Assembly: GCA_025359245.1 (NCBI GenBank)
Contig: JANYGW010000211.1
Span: 1 to 64,000 of the forward strand
Length of the DNA stretch: 64,000 nucleotides
DNA from: Massilia sp.
GTDB lineage: Bacteria; Pseudomonadota; Gammaproteobacteria; Burkholderiales; Burkholderiaceae_D
Reading direction: 5' to 3'
Within the stretch, counting starts at the first letter, position 1, and every line of letters begins with the position of its first letter. The translations under genes and the position numbers were made by a program. Shown piece after piece: positions 57,161 through 64,000 of the stretch. The notes under the pieces were generated by a model, which saw nothing but the letters and a program-made list of their open reading frames with translations, searched no databases and was not told the DNA's origin.

Positions 57161-57924
57161 GATTGAAATACCTGGCGTATGGCCGCGTAGTCCGGATAGT
57201 TGATGAGCACCGCGCGATGCGGCCCATAGAAAACAAAGATGCTGCCCGCCGCCGCCGCCGAGGCGCCGGCGTCGACCGCCGAACGCAGGTCTCCCAGGCT
57301 GGCCGCGCCGCCGGAGGCGATCACGGGCACGCTGACCGCCGCGGCAATCCTGCCGATCAGGTCGGTGTCGAGGCCACTGTAGCGCCCATCCCGGTCCACA
57401 TTGTTGATGAACACTTCGCCGGCGCCAGCGGCGACGCAGGCGCGCGCATGCTGCGCCGGATCGAGCCCGGAAACGCGCCGGCGGCCCGGATGGTAGACCC
57501 GTTCGCGGCCCAGCCAGTCGCGCTTGACGTCGATGGCGGCCACGACACTGCTCGCGCCGAGCTCCTGCGACAGTTCGGTGAGCAGCTGCGGACGGTCGAT
57601 CGCGCTGCTGTTGACGGCGATCTTTTCGACGCCGCAGGCAATCAGGCGGCGTGCCTGTTGCAGCGTGCGGATACCGCCCCCGTAGCACAGCGGCATGAAG
57701 CATTCGCCGGCGATGCGCGCGATCAAGTCGTAATCGGGTTCGGCGCCGGTACGCGACGCCATGATGTCGAGAAAGATGAGTTCATCGACAAATTTGTCAT
57801 TGAAGATGCGGACCGCATTGATCGGATCGCCCACATAGCGTGGCTTGCCGAATCGGACAGTCTTGACCAGGCCACCGTCCTGCAACAGCAGGCACGGGAT
57901 GACGCGATTGAACAGGGTTGTCAT
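57157..57924 (-). CDS. hisF: HisF-like synthase subunit of the amidotransferase trio
   Basis: The 255-residue TIM-barrel protein resembles HisF but has I-P-C-L-L-L-Q-D near the N-terminus, where histidine-pathway HisF has I-P-C-L-D. The catalytic Asp11 is replaced by Leu, as I recall for HisF2 of the WbpG system. The second Asp (A-A-I-D-V-K-R) is kept. It should relay ammonia to WbpG, not make imidazoleglycerol phosphate. Four-base overlaps join it to both neighbours. Confidence 0.85.
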   Translation of the reverse strand: MTTLFNRVIPCLLLQDGGLVKTVRFGKPRYVGDPINAVRIFNDKFVDELIFLDIMASRTGAEPDYDLIARIAGECFMPLCYGGGIRTLQQARRLIACGVEKIAVNSSAIDRPQLLTELSQELGASSVVAAIDVKRDWLGRERVYHPGRRRVSGLDPAQHARACVAAGAGEVFINNVDRDGRYSGLDTDLIGRIAAAVSVPVIASGGAASLGDLRSAVDAGASAAAAGSIFVFYGPHRAVLINYPDYAAIRQVFQS

Positions 57925-58526
57925 AAGGAAGCAAACCTGCGCAGCAGGCCCATGCCAAAGTGGTGACTCTTTTCGGGGTGAAATTGCACACCGAATATGT
58001 TGCCCACCTCGAAAGCAGCGGCAAAATCGACCCCATACACGCAGCGCGAGGCCGTGTCGGCAGCGCTGGCGGTGCGCACATAATAGCTGTGCACGAAATA
58101 ATAGCGCTCCGCTTCCGAGGCGCCATGCTCGAACAGCGCCGCGTTGCTGCTCGGGGCGACCTGGTTCCAGCCCATATGCGGCACGCGCAATGGCGAAGCG
58201 GGAAAGCGGTGCGTATAGGCATCGATCCAGGCCAGGCCCGGCATGTCGCTCTCGTCGCTGCCGCGCGTCATCATCTGCATGCCCAGGCAAATGCCCAGCA
58301 CTGGCTTGGCACGCGCGACCACTTGCTCGTTGAGCACCGGAATCAGCCCCGACGCGGCCAGCTTGGCCATGCCATGGCTGAAATGGCCAACGCCAGGCAA
58401 GATCAGCTTGTCGGCGGCGGCAAGGTCGGCCGCCGCGCCGCTGACGACGGCCTTCACACGCGCCTTGCGCAGCATGTTCAGGATGGAGCCAATGTTACCG
58501 ACACCATAGTCGACTATCACAATCAT
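57921..58526 (-). CDS. hisH: HisH-like glutamine amidotransferase
   Basis: The 201-residue class I glutaminase has the nucleophile Cys80 (G-I-C-L-G-M-Q) and the His183/Glu185 pair (F-H-P-E-K-S). It releases ammonia from glutamine for the HisF-like subunit and WbpG. GGAGG precedes ATG 58526. It is first in the hisH-hisF-wbpG operon. No other his genes are in view, supporting a sugar-modification role. Confidence 0.87.
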   Translation of the reverse strand: MIVIVDYGVGNIGSILNMLRKARVKAVVSGAAADLAAADKLILPGVGHFSHGMAKLAASGLIPVLNEQVVARAKPVLGICLGMQMMTRGSDESDMPGLAWIDAYTHRFPASPLRVPHMGWNQVAPSSNAALFEHGASEAERYYFVHSYYVRTASAADTASRCVYGVDFAAAFEVGNIFGVQFHPEKSHHFGMGLLRRFASL

Positions 58527-58622
58527 GTTGCCTCCACGGAAGCTCACACAAGCCATTCGAAATTCCTAGCGTCGGATCCTACACAGGGTAGTCCAGATAG
58601 TTGCGGAACGAACTGGCATTGC

Positions 58623-58784
58623 TCAAGCCTTCGCTCTGCTACGCGCCAACGCGTCGCGCGCGTTGGTCGCCCAATAGCCCACCAGTTGCTCGCCGTCCAC
58701 AAGACCCCGTGAACGCGTGCTGCTGCTCGGCACGTGCGGGACCCGGGCGTATCCCAGATAGGCGTCCGCGATCTCTACCCGCAT
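58623..58784 (-). pseudogene. Possible C-terminal remnant of a lost gene
   Basis: A 53-codon minus-strand frame reads M-R-V-E-I-A-D-A-Y-L-G-Y-A-R-V-P-H-V and ends A-R-D-A-L-A-R-S-R-A-K-A. Codon use is normal for the genome, but there is no ribosome-binding site and no family match. It may be a fragment or chance. Confidence 0.25.
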
Positions 58785-58794
58785 CGCCGGTTGG

Positions 58795-59235
58795 CTATGT
58801 GCTTGCCTTGTTCTGCTTGAACAAATTGACTAACGGCGCAGGCAGGAAACGGGCCGGGTCAAACAGGTCCAGGTCGAGCGCATCGAGCGTGTTCTTGACC
58901 ATCAGGCCAAGCTCGGTATCGCCTTCCATCGACAGGCGCCGTCCAAAGAACAGCGTATCGGGATCCTCGCGCCGCTGCGCCAGCAGCATGAAATCACGCG
59001 CGCTGGCGCCGATTGCCAGGTCGGGCGTGGCGTTGCCGCGTTGCGCCTCAAAACGTCCCTTCTGCCAGCGCACATCGAAGCCGATCCCCATGTCGAGCAC
59101 CCGGATCGACACCAGCTTGCCATCCAGGGCGGCCCGCACGTCGTCCGGCAACTGCGCCGCAACCGCCAGGTTCAGGCCGCCCGCGAACAGGCACGAACCC
59201 GGATAGGCCGGCAGGCGTGACAGCAGCGCCTTCAT
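58795..59235 (-). CDS. ubiT: SCP2-domain lipid-binding factor UbiT
   Basis: The 146-residue product is an SCP2 sterol-carrier domain (D-G-K-L-V-S-I-R-V, P-D-L-A-I-G-A-S-A-R-D-F, F-F-G-R-R-L-S-M-E-G-D-T-E-L-G). UbiT binds ubiquinone intermediates in the oxygen-independent pathway with UbiU and UbiV. It overlaps ubiV by four bases. Order ubiU-ubiV-ubiT on the minus strand. Confidence 0.9.
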   Translation of the reverse strand: MKALLSRLPAYPGSCLFAGGLNLAVAAQLPDDVRAALDGKLVSIRVLDMGIGFDVRWQKGRFEAQRGNATPDLAIGASARDFMLLAQRREDPDTLFFGRRLSMEGDTELGLMVKNTLDALDLDLFDPARFLPAPLVNLFKQNKAST

Positions 59236-60134
59236 GCGGCCTCCCTTGCGCTCAGGTCCAGGCCCGGCCGGCCAAACCAGTAGCCGTCGCAGCCGGCCGC
59301 CGGCATCAGCGGCTCAAGCATGGCCTGCGCGGCGGCCACGTCGAGCGCGCCGCGCCGCACGGCGTCGAACAGATTGATCACGGCCACAGTGTCTTGCGCC
59401 TGAGGGCTGATGCGCACCACGTCCACGCCCATCGCCGCCATCTCGTCCAACTGGGCCAGCAGGTTGTAGACCAGGTGCGACTGGATCTGGGTCCCGTTCA
59501 AGACCAGGAAGTCGTCGCTGTCGCGGGTCTTCAAGGCCAGCCCGTCCGGATGCTCCAGGCAGCTGAACTGACAATTATCCTTGCCCAGGTTACGCTGGCG
59601 CGCGGTGAAGCAGCGCGCCGAGAAGGCCAGCGGCATGCGGCCGTAGGCGAATACCTCGGTCTCGAGACCGGCCACCTGGGCCGATCGCATCCGCGCCACA
59701 GCGTCGCGCCCCATCTCGAGCGGCGCCACCCAGCGCCGCGCGCCGAGACGCGCCATCAGCGCCGCGCTGTCTTCGTTATACAGGTTCAGGTGCGGCCCGG
59801 CGACGAACGGCAGTTCGCCGGCCGCGCAGTGCACGGCGCCGATATCGTTGGCCTCGACCGCAAACCGGCCATTGCCGGTCAGCTTGCGCAGCGTGGCCAG
59901 GTCGGCGCCCGATTCGAGCAGCGCCTGGGTCGACAGCACGACCTCCTTGCCGGCCGCGGCCAGCCGGTCGGCCAGCTCCAGCCAGTCGGCCACGCGCAGC
60001 TCATGGCGGCGCGAGCACACCGTTTCGCCGAGGTAGACAATATCGACCGCGCTATCGGCCACGGCTTCGTAGAACTGCATCATTGTGTCGCGCGGCCAGT
60101 AGTACAGGACCGGGCCGAGGGCCAGTTTGAGCAT
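59232..60134 (-). CDS. ubiV: O2-independent ubiquinone hydroxylase subunit UbiV (U32 family)
   Basis: The 300-residue U32-type protein starts M-L-K-L-A-L-G-P-V-L-Y-Y-W-P and has the Fe-S cluster block C-F-T-A-R-Q-R-N-L-G-K-D-N-C-Q-F-S-C. With UbiU it hydroxylates ubiquinone precursors without O2. AAGGAAG precedes the ATG. It follows ubiU by 11 bases. Confidence 0.92.
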   Translation of the reverse strand: MLKLALGPVLYYWPRDTMMQFYEAVADSAVDIVYLGETVCSRRHELRVADWLELADRLAAAGKEVVLSTQALLESGADLATLRKLTGNGRFAVEANDIGAVHCAAGELPFVAGPHLNLYNEDSAALMARLGARRWVAPLEMGRDAVARMRSAQVAGLETEVFAYGRMPLAFSARCFTARQRNLGKDNCQFSCLEHPDGLALKTRDSDDFLVLNGTQIQSHLVYNLLAQLDEMAAMGVDVVRISPQAQDTVAVINLFDAVRRGALDVAAAQAMLEPLMPAAGCDGYWFGRPGLDLSAREAA

Positions 60135-60145
60135 GCTTGCTTCCT

Positions 60146-61174
60146 TTATTTCCATGAGCGGTGATAGGCGCCAAGCGTGTGCTGCTGCCCTTCGGCCACC
60201 TTGTCCAGGTCGGCCATCCAGGCCGGCCGCGGCGAATAGCGCTGCGGGTTGGCCAGGCACTGGTCGATCGCCTCGCGCCACACGCGCGTGACCTGGGCCA
60301 CGTAGGCCGGGCTGCGCTGGCGGCCCTCGATCTTGATGGCGCGCACGCCCAGCTCGATCAGGCGCGGCAGCAGTTCCAGCGTATTCAGGCTGGCCGGCTC
60401 CTCGATCGCGTAGTACTGTTCGCCGGCCACGTCGAAGCGGCCCTTGCACAGCGTTGGATAGCTGGCCTGCTCGCCCTCGGCATAGCGGTCGATCAGGATG
60501 CCGTTCAGGCGCGACTCCAGTCCGGCCGGCGTCTGCTGCCAGCGCACCGCCTTGGCCGGCGAACATACGCCGTGCGTGTTGGGCGATTCGCCGGTCGCGT
60601 AGGACGACAAGGCACAGCGGCCCTCGACCATCACGCACAGGCTGCCGAAGCCGAATACTTCGATCTCGACGTCGGTATTGCGCACCACCTGCTCGACCTG
60701 CTGGACCGACAGCACGCGCGGCAGCACCGCGCGCGCGATGCCGAAATGCTCCTTGAAGAAATTGATCGCTTCATAATTGGTGGCCGAACCCTGTACCGAC
60801 AAGTGCAGCCGCAGCGTCGGGTAGCGCCCGGCCGCGTAGGCCATCAGGCCCGGGTCGGCCAGGATCACGGCATCGATGCCGGCGTCGGCGGCGCGGTCGA
60901 TGGCGCTGCGCCACAGCGCGCTGGCGCCGGGCTGCGGATAGGTGTTCAGTGCCAGCAGCACCTTGCAGTGGCGCGCATGCGCGTAGGCGATGCCCTGCGC
61001 GATGGCGCCCTCGTCGAAATTGAGGCCGGCGAAATTGCGGGCGTTGGTGGCGTCGCGAAAGCCGAGATAGACACAGTCGGCGCCGTTGTCGACTGCCGCG
61101 CGCAGGGCAGGCAGGCTGCCGGCCGGGCACACCAGTTCCAGCGGCGCGGGCATTTCTGTTCGAATTGAATTCAT
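60146..61174 (-). CDS. ubiU: O2-independent ubiquinone hydroxylase subunit UbiU (U32 family)
   Basis: The 342-residue U32 protein has L-E-L-V-C-P-A-G-S-L-P-A-L near the start and V-E-G-R-C-A-L-S-S-Y-A-T-G-E-S-P-N-T-H-G-V-C-S-P, plus further Cys for a [4Fe-4S] cluster. It pairs with UbiV. It is first in the ubiUVT operon and diverges from the hemerythrin gene, with a DNR/FNR-type site between, which predicts anaerobic induction. Start is less certain; ATGs at 61204 and 61150 are also in frame. Confidence 0.92.
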   Translation of the reverse strand: MNSIRTEMPAPLELVCPAGSLPALRAAVDNGADCVYLGFRDATNARNFAGLNFDEGAIAQGIAYAHARHCKVLLALNTYPQPGASALWRSAIDRAADAGIDAVILADPGLMAYAAGRYPTLRLHLSVQGSATNYEAINFFKEHFGIARAVLPRVLSVQQVEQVVRNTDVEIEVFGFGSLCVMVEGRCALSSYATGESPNTHGVCSPAKAVRWQQTPAGLESRLNGILIDRYAEGEQASYPTLCKGRFDVAGEQYYAIEEPASLNTLELLPRLIELGVRAIKIEGRQRSPAYVAQVTRVWREAIDQCLANPQRYSPRPAWMADLDKVAEGQQHTLGAYHRSWK

Positions 61175-61231
61175 TGATGACGCTTCAGAGAGTCGGGACA
61201 GCACTGTAGCGCCAACCCATGTCTGGAATCC

Positions 61232-61245
61232 TTAACGTGCATCAA
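61232..61245. promoter_or_regulatory. DNR/FNR-type site between ubiU and hemerythrin gene
   Basis: TTAAC-N4-ATCAA, within CTTAACGTGCATCAAG, keeps seven or eight of the ten FNR consensus bases. It is 58 bases from the ubiU ATG and 61 from the hemerythrin ATG, so it may activate both directions. Confidence 0.65.
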
Positions 61246-61305
61246 GGATTTTGCCCTCCGCACGGAGCGACAATGCTGCATTGGCAACTGCGCAGGAGTG
61301 CAAGA

Positions 61306-61764
61306 ATGGAAACCATAGGCAGCTACCTGGGGCAAGACCACGCGCACTGCGATACCCTGCTGCGCGAGGCACAGCAGTCCGTGCGCGGCGCCAGCTGGCC
61401 CCAGGCCAAGCACGACATCGCGGCATTCCAGCACGCGCTCGAACGCCACTTGCTGGTCGAGGAGCGCATCCTTTATCCGGCCTTCGAACGCGCCATCGGC
61501 AGCGACGTGTCGCCCACCGCGGCAATGCGCGGCGAGCACCTGCGCATTCGCGCCGTGGCCCAGCGCTTGGCCAACACGGTCGACGCGGGCGACCTGGGCG
61601 CCTTCGTCAAGTATGCCGAGGCCTTGCTGCTGATGCTGCACCAGCACAGCGAAAAGGAAGAAGGCGTGCTGTATCCGATGATCGAGCGGGTGCTGGCGCG
61701 CAGCAGCGCGGAGCTGGTCAGCGAAATGCAGGCCTTCGGCAGCTACGCCGGGTGCGCCGCGTGA
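61306..61764 (+). CDS. Hemerythrin-domain protein
   Basis: The 152-residue product has the HHE pattern: D-H-A-H near 11-14, H-A-L-E-R-H-L-L-V-E-E-R-I-L-Y-P-A-F, and H-Q-H-S-E-K-E-E-G-V-L-Y-P. These His/Glu would form a di-iron site that binds O2 or NO. CAGGAG precedes the ATG. It overlaps the next gene (DUF2249) by GTGA. A role in NO or O2 sensing or repair of iron centres is inferred. Confidence 0.87.
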   Translation: METIGSYLGQDHAHCDTLLREAQQSVRGASWPQAKHDIAAFQHALERHLLVEERILYPAFERAIGSDVSPTAAMRGEHLRIRAVAQRLANTVDAGDLGAFVKYAEALLLMLHQHSEKEEGVLYPMIERVLARSSAELVSEMQAFGSYAGCAA

Positions 61765-62003
61765 GCGCGCCCACGGTCCACCGCCTCGACGTGCGCGGCC
61801 TGGAACCGCCGGAACCGCTGGAGAAAGTGCTCGACGCGCTGGACCGCCTGCCGCACGGAGAACAGCTGTGCATGCTGATCGAACGCGAACCGCGACCGCT
61901 CTATCCCCTGCTGTCGAACAATGGCTTTGCCTACAAGACCAGCAGCGTTCCCGGCGCGTTATTCGAAGTCACGATCTGGCACGCGCCCGCGCTGGAAGAC
62001 TAG
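61761..62003 (+). CDS. DUF2249 protein, second copy
   Basis: The 80-residue product begins at GTG 61761 inside the hemerythrin stop. It has L-D-V-R-G-L-E-P-P-E-P-L-E-K-V and E-R-E-P-R-P-L-Y-P-L-L, the DUF2249 hallmark. It is only distantly similar to the copy at 47562. It is flanked by hemerythrin and NnrS-like genes, all three in one operon. Confidence 0.82.
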   Translation: MSAPTVHRLDVRGLEPPEPLEKVLDALDRLPHGEQLCMLIEREPRPLYPLLSNNGFAYKTSSVPGALFEVTIWHAPALED

Positions 62004-62006
62004 ACA

Positions 62007-63284
62007 GTGCAGCGCGTCCTGTCGCTCGAGCAGTCGCCGCCGCTGCGCACGGTACTGCGCTACTTCGTGGCCACGCCGCTGTTCGCCCTGCTGGCCGCGG
62101 CCCTGCTGGTGTGGCAGGGACCGGCCGCGCTGCAATCGCGCTGGTCGCCGGTGACACTGGCGCTGACCCACCTGTTCACACTGGGCGCGCTGGGCATGTC
62201 GATGGTTGGTGCGCTGATCCAGATCCTGCCGGTCGTGGCCGGGGTCGAGCTGGCGCGCGCGAAGCTCATGACGCCCGCCGTGCATGGCCTGCTGGGCGCC
62301 GGCACCCTGGCGCTGGCCGGCGGCTTCCTGTGCGCCGAGCCATGGCTGTTCCGGGCCGCACTGGCGATGCTGCTCCCTGCCCTGCTGTGGCTGGGCGCAA
62401 GCGTGACAATCGCCCTGTGGCAGCCGCACGCCGCCGGCGCGGCGCCGATGCTCGGCACGGTCCGGCTGGCGCTGGCGGCGCTGCTCGTCACGCTGATCCT
62501 GGCCGCCATGCTGGGCGCGTCGTTCGCCTGGCCTGGCTTGTCCATGCCGCTGGCGCTGCCGCGCGCGACCGACCTGCACGCGATGTGGGGCGTGCTCGGC
62601 TGGGGCGGCCTGCTGGTGGCCGGCGTCGCTTTCCAGGTCGTGCCGATGTTCCAGGTGACGCCGCTCTATCCGGCTGGCGTGCACCAGCAGCTGGGCGTGG
62701 CGGTATTCCTGCTGCTCGCTGCCGCCTCGACCGGCGTCCCCCTTGCGCGCATCGCCTTGCTGCTGGCGTATGCCGGTTTCGCGGGCGTGACCTGGTGGCT
62801 GCTGGCGCGCCGCAAATCGCCGGCGCCCGATGCGATGACGCTGTTCTGGCGCATGTCGATGGCCAGCCTGGCGGCCATCTGCGTGCTATGGCTGGTTCCC
62901 GCGGATTTGGCCGGCCCTGGGCGCGCGCTTGCGCTGGGCGTGCTCGCCATTGTCGGCTTCTTGTATTCAGCCGTGAACGGCATGCTGTACAAGATCGTGC
63001 CGTTCCTGGTGTGGCGCCACTTGCAGGAACGCGCCGCGCCGGGCCAGCGTCCGCCCGGCGTCAAGCTGATCATCCCCGATGACCGGGCGCGTGCCCAGTT
63101 CCATGCGCAGGCGGCGGCGCTCGCACTGCTGCTGGCGGCCTGCTGGTTTCCTGCCAGCCTGGCGCGCCCGGCCGGCATGGCGCTGGCCGTGTCGGCGCTC
63201 TGGCTGCTGTGGAACCTGGCAGGCGCGCTGCGGATCAGTGCCCGGCAAGCAGGAAGTCGCGGTACCACTGTCCGCTCAGCTTGA
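62007..63284 (+). CDS. NnrS-like multi-pass heme/copper membrane protein
   Basis: The 425-residue product has about twelve membrane helices. Conserved-looking His residues stand in L-A-L-T-H-L-F-T-L-G-A-L-G-M-S, D-L-H-A-M-W-G-V-L-G-W-G and V-W-R-H-L-Q. The layout resembles NnrS, a heme- and copper-containing protein linked to NO stress, though it could be another DUF family. It is three bases after the DUF2249 gene. Its last 50 bases overlap the convergent GH1 gene. Confidence 0.65.
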   Translation: MQRVLSLEQSPPLRTVLRYFVATPLFALLAAALLVWQGPAALQSRWSPVTLALTHLFTLGALGMSMVGALIQILPVVAGVELARAKLMTPAVHGLLGAGTLALAGGFLCAEPWLFRAALAMLLPALLWLGASVTIALWQPHAAGAAPMLGTVRLALAALLVTLILAAMLGASFAWPGLSMPLALPRATDLHAMWGVLGWGGLLVAGVAFQVVPMFQVTPLYPAGVHQQLGVAVFLLLAAASTGVPLARIALLLAYAGFAGVTWWLLARRKSPAPDAMTLFWRMSMASLAAICVLWLVPADLAGPGRALALGVLAIVGFLYSAVNGMLYKIVPFLVWRHLQERAAPGQRPPGVKLIIPDDRARAQFHAQAAALALLLAACWFPASLARPAGMALAVSALWLLWNLAGALRISARQAGSRGTTVRSA

Positions 63285-64000
63285 GCGTGCGGCGCTGGGT
63301 GTCGAAGTCCACATAGGCCAGGCCGAAGCGGCGCAGATAGCCTTCCGACCATTCGAAATTATCCAGCAGGCTCCAGGCGAAGTAGCCCTTGACCGGCACG
63401 CCCTGCTGCTGCGCCGTGCGTACCGCCGCCAGGTGGCGCACCAGGTAATCGCGCCGGCCGCGGTCGTCGATGCTGCCGTCGGCGCCCACATGGTCGTCGT
63501 AGCAGGAGCCGTTTTCGGTGACGTACATCGCCGCCGGCCGGTAGTCGCGCGCGATGCGGGCCATCAGTTCGGTCAGGCAGCCGGGAGCGACCTCCCAGCC
63601 GAAGTCGGTCCGTTCGCGCCCATCCGGCAGAATCACGCTGGTGCGCAGGAAGCCGCCGTCCGGATCATCCCTGACCACTTCGGGAAAGTAGTAATTCACG
63701 CCGAGGAAATCGGTGGGCGCGGCAATCGCTTGCATGTCGCCAGCTTCCACGTTCGGCGCATTTGTGCCTAGGTAATCGAGCGGCGCTTGCGGATAGCCGT
63801 GGCCATACAGCGGATCGAGGAACCAGCGGTTGCGAAACGCGTCGTGGCGCTCCACTGCGGCCAGGTCCAGCGCCGCGTCGGAAGCGGCCTTGATCGGATG
63901 CAGGCTCAGTGCAATGCCAACCTGCGCGCCAGGCACATTGGCGCGGATGACCGGCACTGCCAGGCCATGCGACACCAGCACGTTGTGGCACACCTGGAGC
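63235..64000 (-). CDS. GH1 family beta-glucosidase, partial (C-terminal part)
   Basis: About 255 C-terminal residues are present; the gene continues beyond the right edge. It has V-C-H-N-V-L-V-S-H-G-L-A-V, D-F-L-G-V-N-Y-Y, the nucleophile motif Y-V-T-E-N-G-S, and D-N-F-E-W-S-E-G-Y, all GH1 signatures. It hydrolyses beta-glucosides or related disaccharides. The acid/base Glu lies in the missing part. Confidence 0.9.
   Translation of the reverse strand, partial: LQVCHNVLVSHGLAVPVIRANVPGAQVGIALSLHPIKAASDAALDLAAVERHDAFRNRWFLDPLYGHGYPQAPLDYLGTNAPNVEAGDMQAIAAPTDFLGVNYYFPEVVRDDPDGGFLRTSVILPDGRERTDFGWEVAPGCLTELMARIARDYRPAAMYVTENGSCYDDHVGADGSIDDRGRRDYLVRHLAAVRTAQQQGVPVKGYFAWSLLDNFEWSEGYLRRFGLAYVDFDTQRRTLKLSGQWYRDFLLAGH

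Noticed and set aside
57157-58526. Calling hisF and hisH part of histidine biosynthesis
   Set aside because: No other his gene is near, they are translationally coupled to wbpG, and the HisF-like protein lacks the Asp needed for imidazoleglycerol phosphate synthesis.

Overview
The window is about 63% GC and reads like an Oxalobacteraceae-type betaproteobacterium (Massilia, Duganella or Janthinobacterium relatives). This rests on overall gene content: a malonate decarboxylase operon, NsrR/NorB/three-domain NirK, UbiUVT, DUF1501/DUF1800 and DUF3079 proteins. No 16S or other phylogenetic marker is present, so the assignment is an inference. I see no tRNA, rRNA, CRISPR array or complete insertion sequence.

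Layout. 0-2.5 kb: tail of a transposase-like ORF, a secreted Ala/Pro/Lys-repeat protein, a DUF3096 membrane peptide and a small secreted protein. 2.5-7.6 kb (minus): a tight five-gene operon in which two coiled-coil proteins of unknown function precede an ABC importer whose binding protein is fused to an OmpA peptidoglycan-binding domain. 7.9-10.4 kb: a small unknown protein, then a LysR regulator divergent from a CurA-like oxidoreductase. 10.4-18.9 kb: a malonate catabolism operon, mdcABCDE-madLM-mdcGH, divergent from mdcR, with a clear palindromic LysR operator between them.

18.9-36 kb: an accessory region rich in secreted phosphate-releasing enzymes. It has a cyclic-nucleotide phosphodiesterase/nucleotidase, a Sel1 lipoprotein, a TonB receptor plus class A acid phosphatase pair, a zinc-dependent phospholipase C-like protein, a polysaccharide deacetylase, a DUF1501/DUF1800 pair and a phosphoesterase with two PPC domains. 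Three Pho-box-like sites stand in front of phosphatase or TonB-receptor units, and decayed gene pieces lie between the genes.

36-38.5 kb: a cytochrome P450, a DUF3079 protein and a frameshifted GNAT acetyltransferase. 38.5-54.3 kb: an anaerobic nitrogen-oxide block. It holds narK1-narK2-hemN-dnr-can (minus), nsrR divergent from norB with two NsrR boxes, a DUF2249 protein, a SirB-like protein, nirK (fused to cytochrome c), nirV, a SCO protein, and the class III ribonucleotide reductase. That reductase is split: the glycyl-radical segment is a separate 65-residue gene between nrdD and nrdG. 54.3-58.5 kb: an indolepyruvate decarboxylase-like enzyme and an isolated wbpG-hisF-hisH amidotransferase trio. 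58.8-63.3 kb: ubiUVT (oxygen-independent ubiquinone synthesis), divergent from hemerythrin, DUF2249 and NnrS-like genes, with a DNR/FNR-type site between. The window ends inside a GH1 beta-glucosidase.

Together 38-63 kb equips the cell for low-oxygen life: nitrate/nitrite transport, nitrite and NO reduction, heme and quinone synthesis without O2, and dNTP synthesis without O2. No nitrate reductase (nar/nap) or nitrous-oxide reductase (nos) gene is in view.
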